Positions 1 through 8,393 of a DNA stretch of 64,000 nucleotides are shown here, in pieces. The stretch is from Rhodococcus pseudokoreensis. GTDB lineage: Bacteria; Actinomycetota; Actinomycetes; Mycobacteriales; Mycobacteriaceae. Position numbers and translations under genes: made by a program. The stretch spans positions 1,860,001 through 1,924,000 of the forward strand of contig NZ_CP070619.1 of assembly GCF_017068395.1 (NCBI RefSeq), written 5' to 3'. How positions within the stretch are numbered: position 1 is the stretch's first letter; the number at the start of each line of letters is the position of its first letter. The notes beneath the pieces were generated by a model. The model was given only the letters and a program-made list of their open reading frames with translations, ran no database searches and had not been told where the DNA came from.

Positions 1-568
1 GCCTGCGCACGTCCATCAGCGAGATGACCGTCGCGGAACGTCGCACCAGCACGTACGACAACGCCGTCGTCGCGGCCGCGAGCCACAACAGGAATCCGAA
101 GTAGAGGTACACCTCGTCGGGGAAACCCACGAGGTCGTCGCGTTTCGAGTACACGATCCACACCACCTGGTACCCGACGGCGGTGCAGACCCCGACGATC
201 GCCGTCAGCCGCGGCCGGTACTGGAACGCCACCGAGATCGGCAGCAGGAAGAACACCGGCAGCAGCACCGACGTCGCGCCGCCCGACGCGATGCACAACG
301 CCACCACGGCGGAGACGTCCGCGGCGGTGGACACCCAGCCCGCCCACGGACCGACGTCCCGGACGAGGACGAAGATCAGCCAGCCGGCCGCGAGCAGCGC
401 ATATCCGATCAGGAGCCCGGCGAACACGTCGGGCTGCCAGTGCGTCACGCTGATCACCGGCCCGAGGAGCGCCATCAGCCCGATCAGCGGTAGCCGGAGA
501 ATGGCGGTCACCCGGACCGCCTCGGTGGTGTAGCGCCGGACTACGCGACTCTGCGACGTCTCGCGCAC
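1..568 (-). CDS. Sensor histidine kinase, N-terminal membrane part (cut by window edge)
   Basis: Reading leftward from a GTG at 568, the frame stays open to the window edge, about 189 residues. The visible part is a run of hydrophobic segments separated by short charged loops (for example around VTAILRLPLIGLMALLGP, and a late segment ending LVRRS), so it is a multi-pass membrane sensor region. The dimerisation and ATPase domains would lie beyond the window and are not seen. It starts 2 nt after the stop of the NarL-type response regulator gene, so the two are almost certainly co-transcribed as a two-component system. This gene order is typical of actinobacterial NarL/DegU-like pairs. The signal sensed cannot be inferred. 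Calling it a kinase rests on the linkage and the N-terminal architecture only. Confidence 0.7.
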   Translation of the reverse strand, partial: MRETSQSRVVRRYTTEAVRVTAILRLPLIGLMALLGPVISVTHWQPDVFAGLLIGYALLAAGWLIFVLVRDVGPWAGWVSTAADVSAVVALCIASGGATSVLLPVFFLLPISVAFQYRPRLTAIVGVCTAVGYQVVWIVYSKRDDLVGFPDEVYLYFGFLLWLAAATTALSYVLVRRSATVISLMDVRR

Positions 569-569
569 G

Positions 570-1205
570 TCACTCCAGCAAACCGCGTCGCATCGCCTCG
601 GCCACGGCGGCCGCGCGGTCGCTCACCCCGAGCTTCTCGTAGAGGCGCTGGACGTGGGTCTTGACCGTCGACGGCGCCAGGTACAGCTCCCCGGCGATCG
701 TGGGGATGCTCTGGCCGCGTGCGATGAGCGCCAGCACTTCCTTCTCCCGGCCGCTCAGCACCGGCCCGACCGGTTCGCTGCGGCGCCGCACCTCGCCGGC
801 CAGCCCGACGGCGAGGGAGGCGGGCAGGACGTCGCGGCCCTGAGCGCAGTCGAGGACTGCCTTCACGATCTCCGCCCTGGTCGACTCCTTCGGCAGGAAT
901 CCCGCCGCCCCCTCCTGCAGCGCGTGGTAGACGATCGCGGACTCGTCGTGCGCCGACAGCAGCAGCACCCGGGTGGCGAGTTCGGCACGCCGCACGGCCG
1001 CCGCCACCTGCGAACCGTCCAGTTCCGGCATCCGGTAGTCGAGGAGCGCGACGTCGGGGGCGAGTTCACGGATCAGGGCGAGCGCCGCCGCACCGTCGTC
1101 CGCCTCGCCGACGACCTCGATGTCGCCGCTCGCGAGGAGGGCCCGCACGACGCCGTCCCGGAAGATCGGGTGATCGTCGCCCACCACGACCCGCACGGCG
1201 GTCAC
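570..1205 (-). CDS. NarL/LuxR-family response regulator
   Basis: A receiver domain (VRVVVGDDHPIFRDG, phosphoacceptor Asp in VALLDYRMPELDG, conserved Lys in FLPKES) is followed by a C-terminal LuxR-type helix-turn-helix (LSGREKEVLALIARGQS, then PSTVKTHVQRLYEKLGV). It should bind DNA when phosphorylated by the kinase encoded immediately downstream. The chosen GTG at 1205 gives a protein of about 211 residues beginning just before the receiver beta-1 strand, the usual length for the family. A GTG at 1250 would add 15 residues. The frame is open up to 1385, but that extra part is Arg-rich and crosses a palindrome, so it is unlikely to be translated. The gene is divergent from the small secreted protein gene at 1469, a possible target. 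Confidence 0.88.
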   Translation of the reverse strand: MTAVRVVVGDDHPIFRDGVVRALLASGDIEVVGEADDGAAALALIRELAPDVALLDYRMPELDGSQVAAAVRRAELATRVLLLSAHDESAIVYHALQEGAAGFLPKESTRAEIVKAVLDCAQGRDVLPASLAVGLAGEVRRRSEPVGPVLSGREKEVLALIARGQSIPTIAGELYLAPSTVKTHVQRLYEKLGVSDRAAAVAEAMRRGLLE

Positions 1206-1290
1206 GGCGCGGTCCGATCCGGGTCGGCTCCGGCGAAGTCCATTGCTCACTTTCTCACGAGACCGGGCCCGCGCGGAGCACTTCGCGGCG

Positions 1291-1318
1291 CCGGTGTCCC
1301 CCGATCGGGGGACACCGG
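1291..1318. promoter_or_regulatory. 28-bp perfect palindrome between divergent genes
   Basis: Two 14-nt arms (CCGGTGTCCCCCGA and its exact reverse complement) abut with no spacer. It lies between the response regulator start (1205 or 1250) and the divergent small secreted protein gene (1469). A perfect dyad in a divergent promoter region suggests an operator. It could also form a leader hairpin in either transcript. There is no T-run, so it is not a convincing terminator. Confidence 0.5.
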
Positions 1319-1468
1319 ATTCATCCCGCCCTCGGTCCTGTCGGTGGACAGACTGCGGCGCACATTCGCGACATAGTTGGTGCACACCGGAAAACGGGGA
1401 GATCGGAAAACGAAAACCCCACGGCCCCAGACGTTCCCCCCAAGAGTCACAACTCAGGAGAAGCCATC

Positions 1469-1945
1469 ATGCGCACCAACGCCCGCCGCCGCATCGCCCT
1501 ATTCATCGCACTGCCCGCCACCGCCTTGGCCGTCACCGGATTCGCCGTCGCGGCCGCCGGAGTCGCCACCGCGGGCACGATGCCGACGTCGGGACCGACG
1601 ATCGCGATGACGATCAGCAACGACACCGACCTGCCGATGGTCCTCGCGGGATCGTCGAACCCCTACGGGCAGTGGATGCAGGCGCCGTCGGACTACCTCG
1701 CCCCGCACAGCAGCCAGATCGTGAAGGCATACTCCAACGACCCGAACGGCGTCGAGGTGGATGCCACCTACGCACTGCCCGGCGGCGCCCAGGCCGTGTT
1801 CCGCGCCGACAACTACAACAACATGACCGACGTCGACGGGACCCGCATCGACGGCAACTTCGGCCACGGCTACGGCATCAGCAGCTGGATCGACTCGGGC
1901 TACCCGAACATGAACGCCGGCTACCACCTGTACGGACAGCCCTGA
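1469..1945 (+). CDS. Secreted protein of unknown function
   Basis: A 158-residue protein with a classic Sec signal peptide: basic start MRTNARRR, a hydrophobic core to about residue 30, then an Ala-rich cleavage region. The mature part (about 120 residues) is rich in Asn, Asp, Gly and aromatics, with no cysteine and no transmembrane segment. It looks like a small all-beta extracellular domain; I recognise no catalytic motif. AGGAG at 1456-1460, 8 nt before the ATG, supports the start. It is divergent from the two-component genes, with a perfect 28-bp palindrome between, and is followed by a 48-codon ORF. Function unknown. Confidence 0.8.
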   Translation: MRTNARRRIALFIALPATALAVTGFAVAAAGVATAGTMPTSGPTIAMTISNDTDLPMVLAGSSNPYGQWMQAPSDYLAPHSSQIVKAYSNDPNGVEVDATYALPGGAQAVFRADNYNNMTDVDGTRIDGNFGHGYGISSWIDSGYPNMNAGYHLYGQP

Positions 1946-1992
1946 TCGACGACCACAACCTTCCACCGAACACTCCCCGAAAGACCGAGACC

Positions 1993-2139
1993 ATGATCAT
2001 GCACGTCACCCCCACGCCTACTCCCACCGTCTCCAAGGCACTGTGGAGCACCGAGGAGATCAAGGCACGACTCGAGCAGATGGACATTCCACGCTCACAC
2101 ACCCGCCGCGGGCCCCGCTGGGGCAGCCGCGACCGATAA
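1993..2139 (+). CDS. Small ORF (48 aa), hypothetical
   Basis: A 48-residue reading frame starting MIMHVTPTPTPTVSKALW and ending in a strongly basic tail (RRGPRWGSRDR). It has a Thr-Pro stretch near the N-terminus and a short acidic-basic helix in the middle (TEEIKARLEQM). It lies 47 nt after the secreted protein gene on the same strand and just before a bidirectional hairpin terminator at 2158-2200. The ribosome binding site is weak. Codon pattern is compatible with coding, but the length makes this tentative. No family recognised. Confidence 0.4.
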   Translation: MIMHVTPTPTPTVSKALWSTEEIKARLEQMDIPRSHTRRGPRWGSRDR

Positions 2140-2157
2140 GCCGGGGGGCTGGGGACG

Positions 2158-2200
2158 CGGTGTCGCACTGATTCACTCCGACAGGATCAGTGCGACACCG
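2158..2200. terminator. Bidirectional hairpin terminator
   Basis: A perfect 15-bp stem (CGGTGTCGCACTGAT at 2158-2172, complement at 2186-2200) with a 13-nt loop. It sits between the convergent ends of the 48-aa ORF and hspR. There is no T-run, as is common for actinobacterial terminators. Confidence 0.7.
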
Positions 2201-2228
2201 GTTCCGGTTCACACGGCGGGAAGGTCGG

Positions 2229-2636
2229 TCAGCGCTGGTGCCGCGGCTTCCAGACGACGAGCGCGTTGCTCCGCGGGATCGGCACCAGGTCGCGACGGTA
2301 ACCGGCGTGGACCTTCGAGATCTCCTCCGCCAGCTCGCGAACCCGGTGTTGCAGAGCCTCCACCTGGTTGGTGAGTTCGATGATCCGCTTGATCCCGGCG
2401 AGATTGACACCCTCGTCCTGGGAGAGGCGCTGCACCTCGCGGAGCAACGCCACATCCCGCGGCGAGTAGCGTCGCCCACCACCGGACGTACGGTGCGGGG
2501 TGACGAGCCCGAGCCGGTCGTAATTGCGCAACGTCTGGGCGTGCATGCCCGCGAGTTCCGCGGCCACCGAGATCACGAAGATCTGGGCATCCGGATCAAC
2601 GGCGGTTTCGCGTGGATCCCCGGTCGTGTCGCTCAT
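2229..2636 (-). CDS. hspR: Heat-shock repressor HspR (MerR family)
   Basis: A 135-residue MerR-type regulator: N-terminal winged-helix recognition region (FVISVAAELAGMHAQTLRNYDRLGLV, then GGRRYSPRDVALL), followed by a dimerisation coiled coil (LTNQVEALQHRVRELAEEI). HspR represses the dnaK operon by binding HAIR inverted repeats and uses DnaK as co-repressor, as established in Streptomyces and mycobacteria. The ATG at 2636 overlaps the dnaJ stop by one base (TGATG), indicating translational coupling. It is the last gene of dnaK-grpE-dnaJ-hspR. Two HAIR-like sites lie upstream of dnaK, closing the autoregulatory loop. Confidence 0.95.
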   Translation of the reverse strand: MSDTTGDPRETAVDPDAQIFVISVAAELAGMHAQTLRNYDRLGLVTPHRTSGGGRRYSPRDVALLREVQRLSQDEGVNLAGIKRIIELTNQVEALQHRVRELAEEISKVHAGYRRDLVPIPRSNALVVWKPRHQR

Positions 2637-3826
2637 CAGGCACCAGCCCACCCGGCCCTCGGATCGAATCCGCTGGCCTTCTCTGCTTCCAGATAGGTCT
2701 TCAGTGCTTCGGTGGCCGGGTCGTCGAGCTTCTGCGGAACCGCGACCTTGACCGTGACCAGCAGGTCACCGGCGCCACCGGCACGCTTGGGGACTCCCCG
2801 GCCGCGTACACGCAGGATCCGGCCGTCGGCCGTGCCCGCCGGAATCTTCACACCGACCCGGCCCTCCAGGGTGGGGACGGAGACGGTGGTTCCGAGCACG
2901 AGCTCGCCGTAACTGACGGGGACGACGAGGGTGAGGTCGTCGCCGTTGCGGCCGAACACCTTGTCGGGACGCACCCGGACCGTCACGAACAGGTCGCCGG
3001 ACGGCGCGCCGCGCAGGCCCGCCTCGCCCTGGCCTGCCAGCCGGATCTTTTGTCCGTCACTGACACCCGCGGGGACGCGGACGGTGATCGTGCGGGTCCG
3101 GTTGGTGACGCCGTTGCCGTGGCAGACCTCGCACGGCGAGTCGATGATGGATCCGGTGCCGCGGCAGTCGTCGCACGGTTCACTGAACCCGAACGCGCCC
3201 TGGTTGCGGCTGACGATCCCGGTCCCGTTGCAGCGCGGGCAGACTCGCGGGCTGGTGCCCGGCTTGGCGCCGCTGCCGTGGCAGGTGGTGCATGGCGACG
3301 GGCTGGTCAGTCGCAGCGGAACCGTGACGCCCAGCGTGGCCTCGCGGAATTCGAGGGTCGTCTCCGTCTCGACGTCGCTGCCCCGGCGGGGCCGGTTCGT
3401 GGTGCGGGTCGCGCCGCCGCCACCGGCGCCGGCACCCCGGTTGAACAAGCCGCCGAAGATGTCGCCGAGGCCGCCGTCACCGGCCGCCGCGCCGCCGCCA
3501 CCGAACAGGTCGTTGATGTCGAATCCGCCCTGGCCGAAACCGCCGGCTCCGGGGTTGAATCCGCCGCCGCCCTGACCGAATCCGCCGCTCGCGAACAGCC
3601 GCCGCGCCTCGTCGTATTCCTTGCGCTTGGCCGGATCGGACAGCACGGCGTGTGCTTCGCTGACGGACTTGAAACGCTCCTCGGCCTTCGTGTCGCCGGG
3701 GTTCGCGTCGGGGTGCAGGTCGCGGGCGAGCTTGCGGTACGCCTTCTTGATCTCGTCCGCGGATGCGTTGGACGAGACGCCCAGCTCCTTGTAGAAGTCC
3801 TTTTCGATCCACTCCCGCTGACTCAC
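2636..3826 (-). CDS. dnaJ: Chaperone protein DnaJ (Hsp40)
   Basis: A 396-residue type I Hsp40. The J domain lies near the N-terminus ([19 protein letters not shown], with HPD inside [13 protein letters not shown]). A Gly/Phe-rich linker follows, then a zinc-binding domain with four CxxCxGxG repeats ([32 protein letters not shown]), then the C-terminal substrate-binding domains. It stimulates DnaK ATPase and delivers clients. The GTG at 3826 was chosen because AGGAGGAG lies just upstream; the frame extends to 3907, but that part overlaps the grpE end and is Arg-rich. It matches the DnaJ1 type encoded with dnaK and hspR in mycobacteria. Confidence 0.96.
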   Translation of the reverse strand: MSQREWIEKDFYKELGVSSNASADEIKKAYRKLARDLHPDANPGDTKAEERFKSVSEAHAVLSDPAKRKEYDEARRLFASGGFGQGGGGFNPGAGGFGQGGFDINDLFGGGGAAAGDGGLGDIFGGLFNRGAGAGGGGATRTTNRPRRGSDVETETTLEFREATLGVTVPLRLTSPSPCTTCHGSGAKPGTSPRVCPRCNGTGIVSRNQGAFGFSEPCDDCRGTGSIIDSPCEVCHGNGVTNRTRTITVRVPAGVSDGQKIRLAGQGEAGLRGAPSGDLFVTVRVRPDKVFGRNGDDLTLVVPVSYGELVLGTTVSVPTLEGRVGVKIPAGTADGRILRVRGRGVPKRAGGAGDLLVTVKVAVPQKLDDPATEALKTYLEAEKASGFDPRAGWAGA

Positions 3827-3848
3827 TGGGCGTCTCCTCCTCTCGCTC

Positions 3849-4495
3849 TTACTCTTGTTCCGACGCGGCGGGCTTCGCTGCCCCGTCGGGGGTGTTCGCG
3901 TCGGCATCGCCGGCGCGGTCGATCACAGCTACCATCGCATGCCGCAGGACGCGATCACCGAATTTGTAGCCCTTTCGCATCACCGTGCCGAGAACGGGGT
4001 CGTGACCCTCGCCCTCGTGCTGCACTGCCTCGTGCAGCGCCGGATCGAATGCGTCGCCCTCGGCACCGAACTCGCTCAGGCCGAGCGAGGTGAGGGTGCC
4101 GGTGAGCTTGTCCGCCACACCCTTCAGCGGCCCCGAGTCGAGGTCGCCGTGGCTGCGGGCACGGTCGAGGTCGTCCAGCACCGCGATGAGCTCACCGACG
4201 ACGGACGCTTTCGCGTTCGCGATGTCGGACTGCTTGTCGCGCTGGACGCGCCGACGGTAGTTCGCGTACTCCGCCTGCAGTCGCTGCAGGTCGGCGGTGC
4301 GCTCCGCCAACTCGTCCGTCTCCGGTGCCGCCGTCTCCGACAGGGCCCCTTCGTCCACCGAGCCGGGCTGCGGAGCGGCAGCGGTGCCCGCGAGGGGCTC
4401 CACTACCGGCTCCGAGTCCCGTGTGAGACCGGTCTCGGGGTCGATCTTCCGCTTGTCCACGAAAGTGACCGGTTCCTGCTCGGTGTTGTCGGACG

Positions 4496-4499
<4 letters not shown>
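3849..4499 (-). CDS. grpE: Nucleotide exchange factor GrpE
   Basis: A 216-residue protein with an acidic, disordered N-terminus, a long dimerisation helix ([20 protein letters not shown]), and the C-terminal beta-wing region containing the family signature ([10 protein letters not shown] followed by [20 protein letters not shown]). GrpE releases ADP from DnaK. The GTG start at 4499 overlaps the dnaK stop by 4 nt (GTGA), so translation is coupled. The Ala/Pro-rich ends are variable in this family. Confidence 0.95.
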
Positions 4500-6340
<1,841 letters not shown>

Positions 6341-6380
6341 AGTGTTCCTCACTTCCGTTTTGCAGTCCTGTGGGCAGGTT

Positions 6381-6420
6381 GTTCAGTACTGAACTGCGAT
6401 GTTGGCGCTTAGTGAGCGCC
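6381..6420 (-). other. Structured dnaK leader (two small dyads)
   Basis: A perfect 14-bp palindrome (GTTCAGTACTGAAC, 6381-6394) and a hairpin with a 6-bp stem and 5-nt loop (GGCGCT/AGCGCC, 6404-6420) lie between the proposed dnaK promoter and its start. They could be an extra operator and a 5' stem that stabilises the mRNA. No function is established. Confidence 0.4.
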
Positions 6421-6431
6421 CTCCGCTCAAG
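6411..6431 (-). promoter_or_regulatory. HAIR-like HspR operator 2
   Basis: The right half GCTCAAG (6425-6431) matches the HAIR half-site ACTCAAG at 6 of 7 positions. The left half, 7 nt away (AGTGAGC), matches CTTGAGT at 4 of 7. It overlaps the proposed -10 of the dnaK promoter, where binding would block transcription. Confidence 0.55.
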
Positions 6432-6459
6432 TTTGCACTCCGACACCGTCGGGAGTCAA
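6430..6459 (-). promoter_or_regulatory. Putative dnaK promoter
   Basis: On the minus strand, TTGACT (-35, 6459-6454) and CAAACT (-10, 6435-6430) are 18 nt apart, resembling a housekeeping-sigma promoter. It lies between the two HAIR-like sites, about 90 nt upstream of the dnaK ATG. Assigned by eye. Confidence 0.45.
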
Positions 6460-6465
6460 TTCGAA

Positions 6466-6486
6466 CTTGAGTCGAGCACGCTCAAT
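6466..6486 (-). promoter_or_regulatory. HAIR HspR operator 1
   Basis: CTTGAGT (6466-6472), 7 nt, then GCTCAAT (6480-6486). This matches the HspR-associated inverted repeat CTTGAGT-N7-ACTCAAG at 12 of 14 half-site positions. It lies just upstream of the dnaK -35 element. HspR is encoded at the end of the same operon. Confidence 0.8.
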
Positions 6487-6614
6487 CTTGTCGTAGGGCT
6501 CAACGGAGTGGTGAGGAGATTTGTTCCCGGCCGCCCAAATTTTCTTTCGCCGCCGCCGGCGCGGTCCCGTGCGCGTCGGCCAACCTACACGCGACCGGTC
6601 GATAGGATCGCAGC

Positions 6615-7181
6615 GTGACGACACCCGAACAGCCGCCACGCCGGCCGGCACCGCCGCGACCCGTACCGCCGCGTCCGGAGTTCGCGGTCACCCCGCTGCG
6701 CGCCACCCCCACCGACGCCACCCCGAAGGCCGTCGCGGTGTCGCTGTCCGCCTGGGTGGGTTCGTTCGTCGTTCTCGCCGGCATCGCGGGGGCCATCGCC
6801 CTCGACCTCGGCGCGGTCCGCGACGCCCTCGAGGCGTCGGTGGCCGCGGACAATCCCGGCGACTCGGCGACGGACATCACCGACACTGTGAACCTGACGC
6901 TGATCGGCAGCGGCGCAATCGCGGTCGTACTGATCCTGCTCGGACTGCTGGGGATTCAACTGCTGCGCGCCCGGAAGACGGCGGGGCGGATCACCCTCGC
7001 CGTCGTCGGCGCCCTCAGCGCCGCAGGCGGGGTGGGCCTGTGGATGCTGCTGTCCGACGCCGGCGACGCGACCGCGGGAGTGCTGCAGTGGGCGCCGCTC
7101 GCCTACAGCGCCCTCGTCGTGGTGGGAGTGCTCGCGCTGTTCGCTCCCGGCGTGTCGCCGTGGCTGCGCCCGAGTCGCTGA
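6615..7181 (+). CDS. Four-helix membrane protein, unknown function
   Basis: A 188-residue protein with a proline/arginine-rich cytoplasmic N-terminus (about 35 residues) followed by four predicted transmembrane segments (near residues 43-65, 95-117, 124-145 and 158-180). No catalytic motif is visible. TAGGAT at 6603-6608 is a good -10 hexamer placing transcription start at or near the GTG at 6615, so the mRNA is probably leaderless, consistent with the absence of a ribosome binding site. It is divergent from the dnaK operon and convergent with the small repeat protein gene at 7201. Function unknown. Confidence 0.75.
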   Translation: MTTPEQPPRRPAPPRPVPPRPEFAVTPLRATPTDATPKAVAVSLSAWVGSFVVLAGIAGAIALDLGAVRDALEASVAADNPGDSATDITDTVNLTLIGSGAIAVVLILLGLLGIQLLRARKTAGRITLAVVGALSAAGGVGLWMLLSDAGDATAGVLQWAPLAYSALVVVGVLALFAPGVSPWLRPSR

Positions 7182-7200
7182 CCGGACTCACCGACCGGAG

Positions 7201-7461
7201 TCACACCTGACACGGAGCGGTGCTGCCGTGGAATTCCGGATCCGGGTCGTACTCGCGGTTCGACGTGCCGTGGTACTCGGGGTCGGGGTCGTATTCGTCG
7301 TTGGTCGTCCCGGTGAAGTCGGGGTCCGGGTCGTACTCGTCGTTGGTGGTGCCCTCGTAGGAGGAGTTGCACGCCGGGTGGGCCGCAGCGGTCTGGGTCA
7401 CGGACGCGGCGCCGAACACGAGAGCCACTGCTGCCAGTGCGGTCATCGTCGTGCGGATCAT
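7201..7461 (-). CDS. Small secreted protein with three DPDP repeats
   Basis: An 86-residue protein with a signal peptide (MIRTTMTALAAVALVFGA, Ala-rich cleavage zone near residue 27). The mature part is almost entirely three imperfect 14-residue repeats of the form GTTNDEYDPDPDFT. Mature repeats are very acidic (Asp/Glu plus Tyr), flanked by one Cys before (about residue 31) and one after (about residue 84), which could form a disulfide. A good ribosome binding site (AAAGGA) precedes the ATG at 7461. The frame extends upstream to 7755, but that part is not protein-like. No known family; the regular Asp spacing could suit metal binding, which is inference. Confidence 0.75.
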   Translation of the reverse strand: MIRTTMTALAAVALVFGAASVTQTAAAHPACNSSYEGTTNDEYDPDPDFTGTTNDEYDPDPEYHGTSNREYDPDPEFHGSTAPCQV

Positions 7462-7775
7462 GGTGAGTCCTTTCATCGGTGGGCTGAGTGGACGGAGAAG
7501 GAAACTTCCCTCGTCTCTGCAGCGCCGCGCTCCACGACTTCGTGGCGCGTCACCGAGGGGGTACCCAGATCGAGGCGCGTGAAAAGTGTTCCGGGCACCT
7601 CCTCGAGAGAACGAGTTGCCGGTGCCTGCGAGGGAAAGTTCATACCGAGAATCCTTCTCGGCGAGCGCTTTCCGCACATCCAGGAAGGCACCCAACTCGG
7701 TCCCCGGGAAAAACCCTGAGAAGCCCTTCCTAATGAGGACCGTTTCTGACCTCAATCGCTTCTATCGTTCTTCTC
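7462..7775. other. Intergenic region, possible structured leader
   Basis: No convincing gene. It holds the upstream region of the small repeat protein (minus strand) and of the DinB-like gene (plus strand). A perfect hairpin with 7-bp stem and 3-nt loop (CCGAGAA/TTCTCGG, 7645-7661) and a second stem around 7530-7552 suggest a structured 5' leader on the minus-strand transcript. No known riboswitch class was recognised. Confidence 0.35.
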
Positions 7776-8318
7776 ATGACCACTTCGCAGAAGTCCCCGG
7801 CCACCGGCGAACGCGCCGACCTCCTCCAGATCCTGCAGGAGCAGCGAGCCACCCTGCTGATCACGATCCGCGGCATCGACGACGAACAGGCACGGAAGCG
7901 CTCGACCGTCAGCGACCTGACGCTCGGGGGTCTGATCAAGCACGTGTCCCAGACGGAAAAGCACTGGATCGAAACCATTCTCGAACCCGACGAGAACGCC
8001 GAGTTCGACATGGAGTGGTCGATGCAGCAGTACTACATGCGCGACGACGAAACCCTCGAGGGACTGCTGGCCGAGTACGCCGAGGTGGCCCGCGCAACGG
8101 AGGCCGCGGTGGCCGGACTCGACGACCTGGACGTGCTCGTTCCGCTGCCCACGGCCCCCTGGGCGCCCGAGCGGCAGTGGTGGACCGTCCGCCGCACCCT
8201 GCTGCACATCATCCGGGAGACCAGCCACCACGCCGGTCACGCCGACATCATCCGGGAATCCCTCGACGGCGGAAACACCACCAGGCAGATGGGCGCCGAC
8301 GCGGGCATGGAGTTCTGA
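7776..8318 (+). CDS. DinB/DUF664-family protein
   Basis: A 180-residue four-helix-bundle protein of the DinB/DUF664 type. Visible histidines sit where the family places metal ligands: HVSQTEKHW in the first half and the C-terminal RETSHHAGHADIIRE signature. Members bind a divalent metal; some use low-molecular thiols such as mycothiol, but most are uncharacterised. The start at 7776 gives a typical family length. It stands alone and ends just before a strong hairpin terminator at 8341. Metal binding is inferred from the conserved His pattern; the substrate is unknown. Confidence 0.85.
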   Translation: MTTSQKSPATGERADLLQILQEQRATLLITIRGIDDEQARKRSTVSDLTLGGLIKHVSQTEKHWIETILEPDENAEFDMEWSMQQYYMRDDETLEGLLAEYAEVARATEAAVAGLDDLDVLVPLPTAPWAPERQWWTVRRTLLHIIRETSHHAGHADIIRESLDGGNTTRQMGADAGMEF

Positions 8319-8340
8319 CCCGCCTGTCGGCACAGACGAA

Positions 8341-8375
8341 AACACCTCACCGGCTTCGGGTTCCGGTGAGGTGTT
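8341..8375. terminator. Bidirectional intrinsic terminator
   Basis: A perfect 13-bp stem (AACACCTCACCGG and its complement) with a 9-nt loop, ending GTGTTTCTCG on the plus strand and in a run including AAAA/TTTT on the other. It separates the DinB-like gene from the convergent alpha-galactosidase gene. Confidence 0.85.
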
Positions 8376-8393
8376 TCTCGTCTCGGTGTGTGG

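Noticed and set aside
2045..2200. Hairpin near 2158 as a riboswitch or ncRNA
   Set aside because: A simple perfect stem between convergent genes is explained by termination; no conserved aptamer features seen.
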